Below are positions 1 to 7,165 of a DNA stretch of 64,000 nt, piece by piece (the stretch's first letter is position 1; the number at the start of each line of letters is the position of its first letter). The notes beneath the pieces are model-generated. The model was not told where the DNA came from, searched no databases, and was given only the letters and a program-made list of their open reading frames with translations. The position numbers and the translations under genes are program-made. The stretch comes from Asanoa ferruginea (GTDB lineage Bacteria > Actinomycetota > Actinomycetes > Mycobacteriales > Micromonosporaceae). Location: positions 2,976,001 to 3,040,000 of the forward strand of contig NZ_QUMQ01000001.1 of NCBI RefSeq assembly GCF_003387075.1, read 5' to 3'.

Positions 1-517
1 CGACGCGGGCCTGGTCGGCGGCTCGCTCGGCACCGAGCCGGCCGCGCAGCGTGCTGAGGGCGCGGGAGGTCTGGCTCTTCACGGTGCCGGTGGAGATGTC
101 GAGGATCGCGGCGGTCTGTGCCTCGGAGAGGTCTTCGTAGAAGCGCAGCACCAGCACCGCACGCTGCCGGGCCGGCAGCGACTGCACGTGGCGCCAGAGG
201 GCGTCGCGTTCGAGTTGCTCGTCGACCTTGTCGGCGACGGCCCGCTCGGGCAGCACCTCGGTCGGGCGCTCGCCGTGCCAACGTCGGCGCCACCAACTGA
301 TCGAGGTGTTGACCAGCACCCGCCGGGCGTAGGGTTCGACCGCTTCGATCTCGCCGAGCCGCCGCCAGGCCAGGTAAATCTTGGTCAAAGCGGTCTGCAA
401 CAGGTCTTCGGCGGTCGCCCAGTCGCCCGTCAGCAGATACGCGGTGCGCAGCAACGCGGGCGAACGGGCGGCGACGAACTCGCGAAAGTCGTCTTCGACC
501 GAGTGCCTGTCCGTCAC
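1..517 (-). CDS. SigE-family RNA polymerase sigma factor (3' end beyond window)
   Basis: Sigma-70 family transcription initiation factor of the small SigE/ECF-like type. From the GTG at 517 (preceded by an AGGGAGG Shine-Dalgarno) 172 codons are visible and the frame is still open at base 1, so only the extreme C-terminus is missing. Region 2 is seen near residues 22-60 (AYLLTGDWATAEDLLQ). Region 4 is near residues 113-150 (LPARQRAVLVLRFYEDLSE, then the helix-turn-helix AAILDISTGTVKSQTSRAL). The length and the TGDWATAEDLLQ signature fit the actinobacterial SigE subfamily. No anti-sigma gene is visible; if one exists it probably lies to the left of the window. The target promoters are unknown. 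Confidence 0.9.
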   Translation of the reverse strand, partial: MTDRHSVEDDFREFVAARSPALLRTAYLLTGDWATAEDLLQTALTKIYLAWRRLGEIEAVEPYARRVLVNTSISWWRRRWHGERPTEVLPERAVADKVDEQLERDALWRHVQSLPARQRAVLVLRFYEDLSEAQTAAILDISTGTVKSQTSRALSTLRGRLGAERAADQARV

Positions 518-620
518 CGGACGCCCTCCCTGCGGTTGCGCGTGGGTGCAGACTTACACACCAGGGCGAACCGGTAAACGGGCGAACGGTTGTCGTTGCG
601 GAATCGATCGGCGGGTGTCG

Positions 621-1469
621 CTATGCCCCGTCGTCGGCGCGGGCCTCGTCGGCGTCTTTGCCGAGCCGGGCCTCGACGGCCTGCGGCTCATACATTTCCT
701 CGACAACGCGCAGGTAGAGCTCGTTGGGGTTGGGCAGGTGCTTGATCTCGCGCAGCGCCTGCTCCTGGCCCGCGGACTCGAGCACGAACGTGCCGTAGTT
801 GAGCGCGCGACCGAGCGGCGACTGCTCGTATTTCATGTCGGTGACCCGCAGCAGGGGCATCATCGCGACCCGCCGGGTGATGATGCCGCTGACCACCATG
901 ACCCGCTTGTTGGTCAGGATGAAGCGGTCGAAATACCAGTCGCCGACTTTCCAGGCGACCCACCCGAAAATGCCCACCCAGACCAGGATCGCGGCCGTGG
1001 TCAGGCCGGTCGCCTCCTGCCGGAACAGGAAGCCGGACAGGTAGCCCAGGATGAACGTGGCCAGGATGATCACGAGGAGCGGCGTGCTCAGGTGGATCCA
1101 GTGCCGCTTCCACTCGCCCCGGTAGCGCTCGGTCGGGAAGAGGTAGCGGGAGACCAGCGGGGTCGGCTCGTCTTCGAGGGGCAGCACCCGGCGGGGGCCC
1201 AGCGGGAGGCCGGACGCGTCGACCTGGAGACCGGCGAGGTCCTCTTCGGAGATGTCGGTCGCGGTGTAGCCACCACGGGGCCGAGCGGTCTCGCCGGTGG
1301 CGTAGTCGGCCGAGTCGCCGAAGCCGGCGCTCTCCGAATAACCCGCGCTGGGCGAGTAGGCCGGGCCGTCGCTGTAGCCGGGTCCGTCGTCGATGGGCGC
1401 GCCTTCGCGCGCCCAGCGGTCGCGATCGGACTCGTCAGGGTCTGGTGGCGGGGTGGACGGTCGGTCCAT
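621..1469 (-). CDS. PH domain-containing membrane protein
   Basis: Bacterial PH-domain membrane protein of 282 residues. The first 70 residues are low-complexity, rich in Gly, Tyr, Ser and Pro (GYSDGPAYS-like repeats), and likely disordered in the cytoplasm. Two transmembrane helices follow (about 129-149 and 155-174). The bacterial PH-like domain spans about 176-262, with the typical DRFILTNKRVMVVSGIITRR start. Proteins of this family usually sit beside membranes and bind lipids or partners; no enzymatic motif is visible. A 52-residue one-helix protein lies immediately upstream on the same strand (15 bp gap), suggesting co-expression. The specific role is unknown. Confidence 0.85.
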   Translation of the reverse strand: MDRPSTPPPDPDESDRDRWAREGAPIDDGPGYSDGPAYSPSAGYSESAGFGDSADYATGETARPRGGYTATDISEEDLAGLQVDASGLPLGPRRVLPLEDEPTPLVSRYLFPTERYRGEWKRHWIHLSTPLLVIILATFILGYLSGFLFRQEATGLTTAAILVWVGIFGWVAWKVGDWYFDRFILTNKRVMVVSGIITRRVAMMPLLRVTDMKYEQSPLGRALNYGTFVLESAGQEQALREIKHLPNPNELYLRVVEEMYEPQAVEARLGKDADEARADDGA

Positions 1470-1484
1470 AGGTGACGGAGGCGC

Positions 1485-1643
1485 CTAGGCGACGAGGCTC
1501 GTGAAGAAGTCGCCGAAGCCCTCGGCGACATCCATGATGCCGCCGCCGATGTTCTTGAACACATCGGCAGACTCGTTAGGGCGGAAGGCAATGAAGAATA
1601 TGAGGAACGCGATTCCGCCCCAAGTGAGGATCTTCTTGAGCAT
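1485..1643 (-). CDS. 52-residue single-helix membrane protein
   Basis: Small open frame from ATG 1643 to TAG 1485. The product has a hydrophobic stretch at residues 5-21 (ILTWGGIAFLIFFIAF), a short polar link and an amphipathic, Gly/Asp/Phe-rich tail (GGGIMDVAEGFGDFFTSLVA). It lies 15 bp upstream of the PH-domain gene on the same strand, which suggests a small membrane partner. The codons look coding (few rare codons, hydrophobic helix intact). I do not recognise a named family. The start is the first ATG after a purine-poor leader, so its ribosome site is weak. Confidence 0.65.
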   Translation of the reverse strand: MLKKILTWGGIAFLIFFIAFRPNESADVFKNIGGGIMDVAEGFGDFFTSLVA

Positions 1644-1707
1644 TGCGGCCCATCCCCCTCTGTCGCGGCGCCGGCAACTTGCCGCGGCAGGCTCAGAGTA
1701 TCAGTCG

Positions 1708-1737
1708 TTGTGCTCAGGTTGAATCAACTGAGCACAA
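1708..1737. repeat. 10-bp inverted repeat, likely terminator hairpin
   Basis: Arms TTGTGCTCAG and CTGAGCACAA flank a 10-nt loop that can itself pair (TTGA/TCAA). It lies 25 bp beyond the stop of the DUF6758 gene (minus strand) and 65 bp upstream of the 52-residue gene. A role as terminator of the upstream minus-strand operon is the simplest reading. No T-run follows on either strand, which is common in high-GC actinobacteria. An operator role is possible. Confidence 0.5.
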
Positions 1738-1761
1738 TCCGCACAAGCGGGAACGGCCGCC

Positions 1762-2454
1762 TCAGGCAAGGCCATGCAGGTACGGAGAAGGAGCACCGTA
1801 CACGAGTTCCGGGGGGAGCCACTCGCAAAGATCGTGCAACACGACGTGCTCTGCGAGGACGTAGCCGGCGTGTGCCGGCCAAGCTATGGCATAAAGCCAC
1901 ATTCCACGCGCTTCCCCGACGTACGCGCTGCGGTCGTCAGCCGACGAGATGGACCACAGTGGAGTCGGGTGGCCGTCTACTTTGATCTTGGCGTGCGCGC
2001 CGTGCGCCTCGCCCGGGCCCGGGTCGGTCCGGGTCAGGTCGTGCACCAGGTGGGCGCCGGGATCGCTGCCGGCCAGGCCGGCGAACCGGTTGCCCAGCCC
2101 GACGCCCGGCTCCTCGGCGACGATCACCAGATCGGCCGGCCCGCCACCGAACGGTGCCGGCCCGCTGCAGGCCAGGGCCGTCGCGCGGACGCCGGAGTGA
2201 TCGTCACCGGCCCAGGCGACACCGGTCACCGTCCAGTCGAGCAGCAACGGCCAGGTGCACCAGAGCGGCATCGCCGCCCGGTTGGCCGGGGTGCCGGCGG
2301 CGACCGTGTTGATCACGGACTTCACGATCTCGGCGTTGTTGTGCTCGGCGATGTGCAGCGGTGGCACGTCACCGCACCCGTCGCAGCGCCAATCGGCGCG
2401 CATCAGGTCCGGTGGCCGAACGCCGCCACCGCATCTCGGGCAACTCACCGACAT
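1762..2454 (-). CDS. DUF6758 family zinc-ribbon protein
   Basis: Protein of 230 residues from ATG 2454; upstream in-frame codons are not protein-like, so the longer open frame is rejected. The N-terminus has a zinc ribbon, CPRCGG (residues 5-10) paired with CDGCGD about 16 residues later. The body carries features I recall for the actinobacterial DUF6758 family: a WAGDDHSGVRATALACSGP block, VIVAEEPGVGLGNRFAGL, GHPTPLW and a closing Trp-rich region with LVYGAPSPYLHG. Function is unknown. It follows the TrmH gene (59 bp gap) on the same strand and may be co-transcribed with it. Confidence 0.85.
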   Translation of the reverse strand: MSVSCPRCGGGVRPPDLMRADWRCDGCGDVPPLHIAEHNNAEIVKSVINTVAAGTPANRAAMPLWCTWPLLLDWTVTGVAWAGDDHSGVRATALACSGPAPFGGGPADLVIVAEEPGVGLGNRFAGLAGSDPGAHLVHDLTRTDPGPGEAHGAHAKIKVDGHPTPLWSISSADDRSAYVGEARGMWLYAIAWPAHAGYVLAEHVVLHDLCEWLPPELVYGAPSPYLHGLA

Positions 2455-2513
2455 GCCCACACCGCTACGCTCCTCGCGGTCGGCACCGAGGTCAAGCAAT
2501 CCGGCTCTTTCGG

Positions 2514-3140
2514 TCAAACCTGTTCGGGTGGTGGCTCCCCGTACGTCCGGATCCAGGCGTGCATCGCGATGCCGCTGGCCACGCCCGCGTTGATGGACCG
2601 GGTCGAGCCGTATTGCGCGATCGAGAAGAGCTGGTCGCAGGCGCCGCGGGCGGTCTCCGAGAGGCCCGGGCCCTCCTGGCCGAAGAGCAGCACGCAGCGG
2701 CGGGGCAGCGTCACGGTCTCCAGCGGGCGCGACCCGGGCAGGTTGTCGATGCCGATCACCGGCAGGTCGGCGCCGTGCGCCCAGGCGACGAAATCCTCGA
2801 TCGTGGGATGGTGCCGGACGTGCTGATACCGATCGGTCACCATGGCGCCCCGGCGGTTCCACCGACGGTTACCGACCACATGCACCTCGGCCGCAAGAAA
2901 TGCATTTGCATTTCGCACCACGGTGCCGATGTTGAAATCGTGCTGCCAGTTCTCGATGGCGACATGAAAACCATGCCGACGCTCGTCGAGGTCGGCGACC
3001 ACCGCCTCGTGCCGCCAGTAGCGATAACGGTCGACGACGTTTCGCCGATCACCCTCCGCGAGTAGCTGCGGGTCGTATTTCGGGTCGGACGGCCACGGAC
3101 CGGGCCACGGTCCGACGCCGATCTCACCCTCCGGTTCCAC
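2514..3140 (-). CDS. TrmH/SpoU-family RNA 2'-O-methyltransferase
   Basis: SPOUT-fold methyltransferase that transfers a methyl group from S-adenosylmethionine to the 2'-OH of a tRNA or rRNA nucleotide. Motif 1 is NIGTVVRNANAF, motif 2 is VLLFGQEGPGLS and motif 3 is SIAQYGSTRSINAGVASGIAM, the three conserved SpoU blocks in order. I chose the GTG at 3140 (208 residues) because the frame further upstream overlaps the neighbouring gene and reads as Pro/Arg-rich noise. No good ribosome site precedes this GTG, so the start is uncertain. The RNA target cannot be told from the sequence. Confidence 0.85.
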   Translation of the reverse strand: MEPEGEIGVGPWPGPWPSDPKYDPQLLAEGDRRNVVDRYRYWRHEAVVADLDERRHGFHVAIENWQHDFNIGTVVRNANAFLAAEVHVVGNRRWNRRGAMVTDRYQHVRHHPTIEDFVAWAHGADLPVIGIDNLPGSRPLETVTLPRRCVLLFGQEGPGLSETARGACDQLFSIAQYGSTRSINAGVASGIAMHAWIRTYGEPPPEQV

Positions 3141-3190
3141 GTCCGGCAGATTAGGGGGTACGCGCGACGGCGCGCGAACCGGCCCGATGA

Positions 3191-3688
3191 TCAGACCATG
3201 CCCAGGGCATGCCCGAGATCGGCCAGGAACCTGCGGTCGGCCGGGCCGAGTTGCTCGGCCGCCGGGCCACGCACGCCGCGACCGCCGGCGCAGACTCGGG
3301 CGGCGATCGACTGCACCCACTGCCGGTAGGCGGCGGAGTCGGCCGGGTCGGCCCGGCCCAGGATCCGCACGGCCGCCCGGCACTCGTCGAGCAGGTCGCC
3401 GGCGGGGCGGGTGGGTCCGTTGGGCAGCCGTTCCGCGTAGACGGCGGCGACGACGGCGCGGACCAGGTCGCTGTCGAACGCGCGGCCGGCGGCCATCGCC
3501 TCGAGGCCGGCCAGCCCTTCCTGCACGGTGCGGCCGGAGTTGCCGGTGTGCGTCGCGGCCACGATCACCCGCCCGGGTAGCCGCACGAGGAGTTCCCACT
3601 GGTCAGCGGTGAACGCGTCGATGGCGACGTTGGGAAATCCGTGGATCGGGTATGAAAGCGGATCGCCGGGCGCGGACTGGCTAGGCAT
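3191..3688 (-). CDS. Conserved actinobacterial protein of unknown function
   Basis: 165-residue soluble protein with a strong ribosome site (GGGAGG, 7 nt before ATG 3688). It begins with a Pro-rich segment, then FTADQWELLVRLPGRVIVAA, an alpha-helical region with EGLAGLEAMAAGRAFDSDLVRAVVAAVYAERL, and a C-terminal helix ending in LADLGHALGMV. The pattern resembles a family I remember from Streptomyces and Micromonospora, always annotated as hypothetical. It sits upstream of the TrmH gene on the same strand (50 bp gap). There are no membrane segments, no cysteine motif and no catalytic signature. Confidence 0.75.
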   Translation of the reverse strand: MPSQSAPGDPLSYPIHGFPNVAIDAFTADQWELLVRLPGRVIVAATHTGNSGRTVQEGLAGLEAMAAGRAFDSDLVRAVVAAVYAERLPNGPTRPAGDLLDECRAAVRILGRADPADSAAYRQWVQSIAARVCAGGRGVRGPAAEQLGPADRRFLADLGHALGMV

Positions 3689-3750
3689 AACGACCTCCCA
3701 AGGTCAGCATATGCCGGATTTGGCCTGTTGCGACCAGCCAGTTTCTGGGG

Positions 3751-4266
3751 CTACCGAGGCAGGGGTTCCGGGAAGCTCGGGCGCTCGGGGTCGAGGCCGC
3801 CGGCGTTGGCGCCGTGCACCCGCTTGGGCACCATGACCTTGCGCCGGAAGACGCAGACCAGCGTCCCGTCCTGGTTGTAGCCGCGGGTCTCGACGGTCAC
3901 CACGCCCCGGTCGGGCTTCGAGCCGGACTCGCGCTTGTCGAGCACCGTCGTCTCGCCGTAGAGGGTGTCGCCGTGGAACGTCGGCGCGACGTGCCGCAGC
4001 GACTCGACCTCGAGGTTGGCGATCGCCTTGCCGCTCACATCGGCCACCGACATGCCGAGGAGCAGCGAGTAGATGAAGTTGCCGACCACCACGTTGCGGC
4101 CGAACTCGGTCGCGGTCTGCGCGTAGTGCGCGTCGAGGTGCAACGGATGGTGATTCATCGTCAGCAGGCAGAAGAGGTGATCGTCGGCCTCGGTGACGGT
4201 CTTGCCGGGCCAGTGCCGGTAGACGTCGTCGACCTCGAACTCTTCGTAGTAGCGCCCGAACCGCAT
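3751..4266 (-). CDS. MaoC-family dehydratase
   Basis: Hot-dog fold hydratase/dehydratase acting on acyl-CoA thioesters (171 residues). The start is ATG 4266 (GGTGCGGGA just upstream); the longer frame adds a non-protein-like leader. The MaoC core is visible: RYYEEFEVDDVYRHWPGKTVTEADDHLF, then the hydratase region NHHPLHLDAHYAQ with the catalytic Asp/His pair, then NVVVGNFIYSLLLGMS. The C-terminus (VVTVETRGYNQDGTLVCVF) is typical of the mesaconyl-CoA hydratase-like branch. No acyl-CoA dehydrogenase or CoA-transferase neighbours it here, so the substrate is unknown. Confidence 0.88.
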   Translation of the reverse strand: MRFGRYYEEFEVDDVYRHWPGKTVTEADDHLFCLLTMNHHPLHLDAHYAQTATEFGRNVVVGNFIYSLLLGMSVADVSGKAIANLEVESLRHVAPTFHGDTLYGETTVLDKRESGSKPDRGVVTVETRGYNQDGTLVCVFRRKVMVPKRVHGANAGGLDPERPSFPEPLPR

Positions 4267-4685
4267 TCCCGCACCATAACGGGCTGGCGAACCGGGGGGA
4301 GACGCAATGAACGGCGGGGCCCTCCCCGGCACCCGCCGTCCACGCTTGTCCGTCTGATTTTGCCGGACCAACCGGTACCGGAAAACCCTTCGGGAAGTGA
4401 CGGGGGTCACCCGTTACTGTTTCGCAACCTTACTTATCGTAAGAGTGATCGACTTCAGGACGGTTCGTCACCCGTGCCGTTTTCCCTTGACCGAGCGGGG
4501 TAGATGAATAACGGCGGCAGGATGGGCCAGACGATATGGAATCGCTCCCATCACCGTACGCGATGCGGATCTTGAAGCCCTTCGCCGCTCCGGCGGCGCG
4601 CACCTGGGAATGTGGCGCACCCCCGGATCGTTGACACCCTCGGATGCCTCGTACGAGGCGCGAACGAGACCGATCGGAGTGATCC
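4267..4685. other. Intergenic region upstream of thioredoxin
   Basis: About 420 bp between the divergent MaoC (minus) and thioredoxin (plus) genes. No convincing reading frame is present; candidates on the minus strand are antisense to thioredoxin. A short dyad CTTAC-N5-GTAAG lies at 4431-4445, near likely MaoC promoter sequences. The right part carries the probable thioredoxin promoter at 4631-4657. Confidence 0.6.
4631..4657 (+). promoter_or_regulatory. Probable promoter of thioredoxin gene
   Basis: A perfect -35 box TTGACA at 4631-4636 is followed after 15 bp by TACGAG at 4652-4657, a moderate -10. The transcript would start about 20 bp before the GGAG ribosome site at 4676. The short spacer makes the -10 assignment tentative. 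Confidence 0.45.
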
Positions 4686-5069
4686 ATGGCGACCGTTGAG
4701 CTGACGACCGAGAACTTTGACAAGGTCACCGGCGGTGACGGCATCGTTCTTGTGGACTTCTGGGCGAGCTGGTGCGGGCCGTGTCTGCGCTTCGCTCCGG
4801 TCTACGACCGGGTGTCCGAGAAGCACGAGAACGTGGTGTTCGGCAAGGTTGACACCGAGGCGCAGGTCGAGCTGGCCGCGCGTTACGACATCCGGTCGAT
4901 TCCGACCCTGATGGCCCTGCGCGACGGCGTGATCGTCTTCGCACAGCCGGGCGCGCTGCCCGAGTCGGCGGTCGAGTCCTTGATCTCGCAGGTCGAGGCG
5001 CTCGACATGGAAGACGTGCGCAAGCAGCTCGCCGAGCACGAGCACACCGGTCACAGCCACAACCACTGA
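4686..5069 (+). CDS. Thioredoxin with His-rich C-terminal tail
   Basis: Cytoplasmic dithiol-disulfide oxidoreductase of 127 residues. The redox motif WCGPC places the catalytic cysteines at 30 and 33; the cis-proline loop is RSIPT (Pro73). GGAG lies 6 nt before ATG 4686. The C-terminus runs past the usual thioredoxin end (about 110 residues) into a tail with five histidines (HEHTGHSHNH), a plausible metal-binding or purification-tag-like extension not seen in standard TrxA. The gene is monocistronic: its own promoter lies upstream and a strong hairpin follows. The usual partner, thioredoxin reductase, is not in the window. Confidence 0.93.
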   Translation: MATVELTTENFDKVTGGDGIVLVDFWASWCGPCLRFAPVYDRVSEKHENVVFGKVDTEAQVELAARYDIRSIPTLMALRDGVIVFAQPGALPESAVESLISQVEALDMEDVRKQLAEHEHTGHSHNH

Positions 5070-5081
5070 CCTCCCCCCTTT

Positions 5082-5119
5082 CGAACAGGGCGTCCCGTTG
5101 TCACGGGGCGCCCTGTTCG
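5082..5119 (+). terminator. Strong hairpin terminator after thioredoxin
   Basis: Near-perfect stem of about 15 bp (CGAACAGGGCG-CCCG against CGGG-CGCCCTGTTCG with one T/G irregularity) around a 6-nt loop, 13 bp after the thioredoxin stop and just before the SOS box of the next gene. It separates the two transcription units. Confidence 0.75.
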
Positions 5120-5149
5120 CGCTTGTGACCTGCGCGCTTGCAATCATGC

Positions 5150-5165
5150 TCGTACACGTGTTCGA
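5150..5165 (+). promoter_or_regulatory. Predicted LexA (SOS) box
   Basis: TCGTACACGTGTTCGA matches the actinobacterial SOS box (TCGAAC-N4-GTTCGA) at all but one arm position (T for A at position 4). It lies 8 bp upstream of the radical SAM start codon, so LexA bound here would cover the promoter/start region. From memory, the M. tuberculosis ortholog Rv2578c is among LexA-regulated genes, which fits. Only one box is present and the LexA gene is not in this window. Confidence 0.75.
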
Positions 5166-5173
5166 ATCGGGTA

Positions 5174-7126
5174 ATGCGTTGGGACAACCTGTCGGCTCTC
5201 CCCGACTTAGACGTCCCTGACGGGGCTGACGGCCCCGCCCGGGCGGCGCCGGCGACACCACCCCTGCCGCTGGCGCTTCCCGGCGCAGTCGCGCGCACCT
5301 TCGACACGCCCGGCTTCGCCGGCATGACCTTCTACGAGGTGCGGGCCAAGTCGGTCATCAACCGGGTGCCCGGCAACTCCCGGATGGGCTTCGACTGGAC
5401 GATCAACCCCTACCGGGGTTGCAGCCACGCGTGCACCTACTGCCTGGCCGGCGACACCGAGATCCTGATGGCCGACGGCCGCACCCGCGCCCTGCGCGAC
5501 CTGGTCGTCGGCGACCGGATCTATGGCACGGCCCGCTCCGGCACCTACCGGCGCTACGTCACCACCGAGGTGCTGGCGCACTGGACGACGACCAAGCCCG
5601 CCTACCGGGTCACCCTGGCCGACGGCACCGAACTCGTCGCCAGCGGCGACCACCGCTTCCTCACCGAGCGCGGGTGGAAACACGTCACCGGCACGATGGG
5701 TGGCGCTGACCAGCGCCCCCACCTGACCAGCGGCAACAAGCTGATGGGCGTCGGCCGGTTCGCGACCGGCCCGGCCGACACTCCCGACTACCGGGCGGGC
5801 TATCTGTGCGGCATGAGCCGCGGCGACGCCAACGTGACCGAGGCCCAGCCGCTCGCCCGCACCCGCCGTTTCCTCCGCGAGGCCGACCCCGACCTGGCCC
5901 GGCTGGCCGCGGCGGGCCGGATCTCCGCGCCATCTACACCCAGCGACGACTGGCGAAAAGGCTTCCTGGCGGGAGTGTTCGACGCGCAGGGCGCACACAA
6001 CGGCACCGCGCTGCGGATCGGCAGCATCGACCGGGAGACGATCGACGAGGTCGCGGCCGCGCTGCGCGAGCTCGGCTTCGACTTCGTGGTCCGGCGCACC
6101 GGCGGGGGAGCCCGGGGCTGGTTCGTCCGCGTCGTCGGCGGCCTCGCCGCGCGCCTGCGTTTCCTGCACACCACCGACCCGGCGACCACCCGCAAGCGCT
6201 CGATCGAGGGCCTGGCGCTCAAGTCCAACGTGCCGCTCGACGTGCTCAAGGTCGAGCCGCTCGAGGGCGAGATGACCCTCTACGACATCACCACCGGCAC
6301 CGGCGACTTCATCGCCAACGGCGTGGTCAGCCATAACTGCTTCGCCCGCAACACGCACACCTACCTCGACCTCGACCCGGGCCACGACTTCGACAGCAAG
6401 ATCATCGTGAAGGTCAACGCCGGCGAGCTGGTCCGCAAGGAGCTGGGCGCCCGCCGCTGGCGCGGCGAACACATCGCGATGGGCACCAACGTCGACGTCT
6501 ACCAGCGGGCCGAGGGCCGCTACAAACTGATGCCCCAGATCCTGTCGGCGCTGCGCGACTTCGCCAACCCGTTCTCGATCCTGACCAAGGGCACCCTGAT
6601 CCTCCGCGACCTCTCGCTGCTGCGGGAGGCCGCGTCGGTGACCTCGGTCGGCCTGTCGTTCTCGATCGGCTTCGTCGACGAAGAGCTGTGGCGCCGGGTC
6701 GAGCCCGGCACGCCCAGCCCCCGCCGCCGCCTCGACGCGGTCCGCACGTTGACCGACGCCGGCTTCGCGGTGGGCATCCTGGTCGCACCGATCCTGCCGG
6801 GCCTGACCGACAACGAGGAGTCGATCGACCGCACGGTGGCGGCGGCCGCGGCGGCCGGCGCGTCGGGCGTGGCCGGCATCTCGCTACACCTACGACCCGG
6901 CACCCGCGACTGGTATGCGAAGTGGCTGGCCCGCGAGTTCCCGGCGCTGGTGCCGCGCTACCGGGCGCTCTATCGGGGTGGTTCCTATCTGCCGAAGGAA
7001 TACCAACGAGAGATCACGGCGCGGGTCCGCCAGGCAGCGCGGCGGCATGGCCTTGATCGAAAGGACAATTTCGAACGCCAACTTCCGGAGCCACCACCCG
7101 AGCCAGAGCAACTAACGCTCCTCTAG
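5174..7126 (+). CDS. Rv2578c-family radical SAM protein containing an intein
   Basis: Precursor of 650 residues from ATG 5174; the start aligns with the MRW beginning I recall for Rv2578c, so the earlier in-frame ATG at 5138 is rejected. The extein is a SplB-like radical SAM enzyme: CSHACTYC supplies the [4Fe-4S] ligands Cys83, Cys87 and the third Cys. An intein interrupts exactly at this third Cys (residues 90-388), so the cluster site exists only after splicing, when Cys389 (CFARNTHTYLDLDP) becomes the ligand. Spliced length is about 351, matching unsplit homologs. Later radical SAM features are FSILTKGTLILRDL and a TIM-barrel end. The substrate is unknown; the family is annotated as a spore photoproduct lyase relative. 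Confidence 0.92.
   Translation: MRWDNLSALPDLDVPDGADGPARAAPATPPLPLALPGAVARTFDTPGFAGMTFYEVRAKSVINRVPGNSRMGFDWTINPYRGCSHACTYCLAGDTEILMADGRTRALRDLVVGDRIYGTARSGTYRRYVTTEVLAHWTTTKPAYRVTLADGTELVASGDHRFLTERGWKHVTGTMGGADQRPHLTSGNKLMGVGRFATGPADTPDYRAGYLCGMSRGDANVTEAQPLARTRRFLREADPDLARLAAAGRISAPSTPSDDWRKGFLAGVFDAQGAHNGTALRIGSIDRETIDEVAAALRELGFDFVVRRTGGGARGWFVRVVGGLAARLRFLHTTDPATTRKRSIEGLALKSNVPLDVLKVEPLEGEMTLYDITTGTGDFIANGVVSHNCFARNTHTYLDLDPGHDFDSKIIVKVNAGELVRKELGARRWRGEHIAMGTNVDVYQRAEGRYKLMPQILSALRDFANPFSILTKGTLILRDLSLLREAASVTSVGLSFSIGFVDEELWRRVEPGTPSPRRRLDAVRTLTDAGFAVGILVAPILPGLTDNEESIDRTVAAAAAAGASGVAGISLHLRPGTRDWYAKWLAREFPALVPRYRALYRGGSYLPKEYQREITARVRQAARRHGLDRKDNFERQLPEPPPEPEQLTLL
5441..6337 (+). 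mobile_element. Intein with LAGLIDADG homing-endonuclease domain
   Basis: In-frame 299-codon insertion. It starts with Cys (block A, CLAGDTEILMADGRTRAL), has block B near SGDHRFLTERGW, and ends with block F/G (LYDITTGTGDFIANGVVSHN), followed by Cys+1 of the extein. The splice junction residues (Cys1, the TxxH-like His, penultimate His, Asn, Cys+1) are all present, so splicing should work. The centre has two dodecapeptide motifs: a weak first (GYLCGMSRGDA) and a clearer second (FLAGVFDAQG), both keeping an acidic residue. Endonuclease activity is possible but unproven. Composition matches the host gene, so the insertion is not recent by that measure. Confidence 0.92.
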
Positions 7127-7165
7127 CGGGCATCGGCGCGGCGCCTTTGTTGATAGCGTTCGCCG

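Noticed and set aside
4430-4744. 104-codon minus-strand frame upstream of thioredoxin
   Set aside because: Overlaps the thioredoxin start on the other strand, lacks a ribosome site and is low complexity.
5207-6472. Long minus-strand frame of 421 codons across the radical SAM/intein gene
   Set aside because: Antisense shadow: Ala/Val/Gly-rich without motifs, while the plus strand has a complete enzyme and intein.
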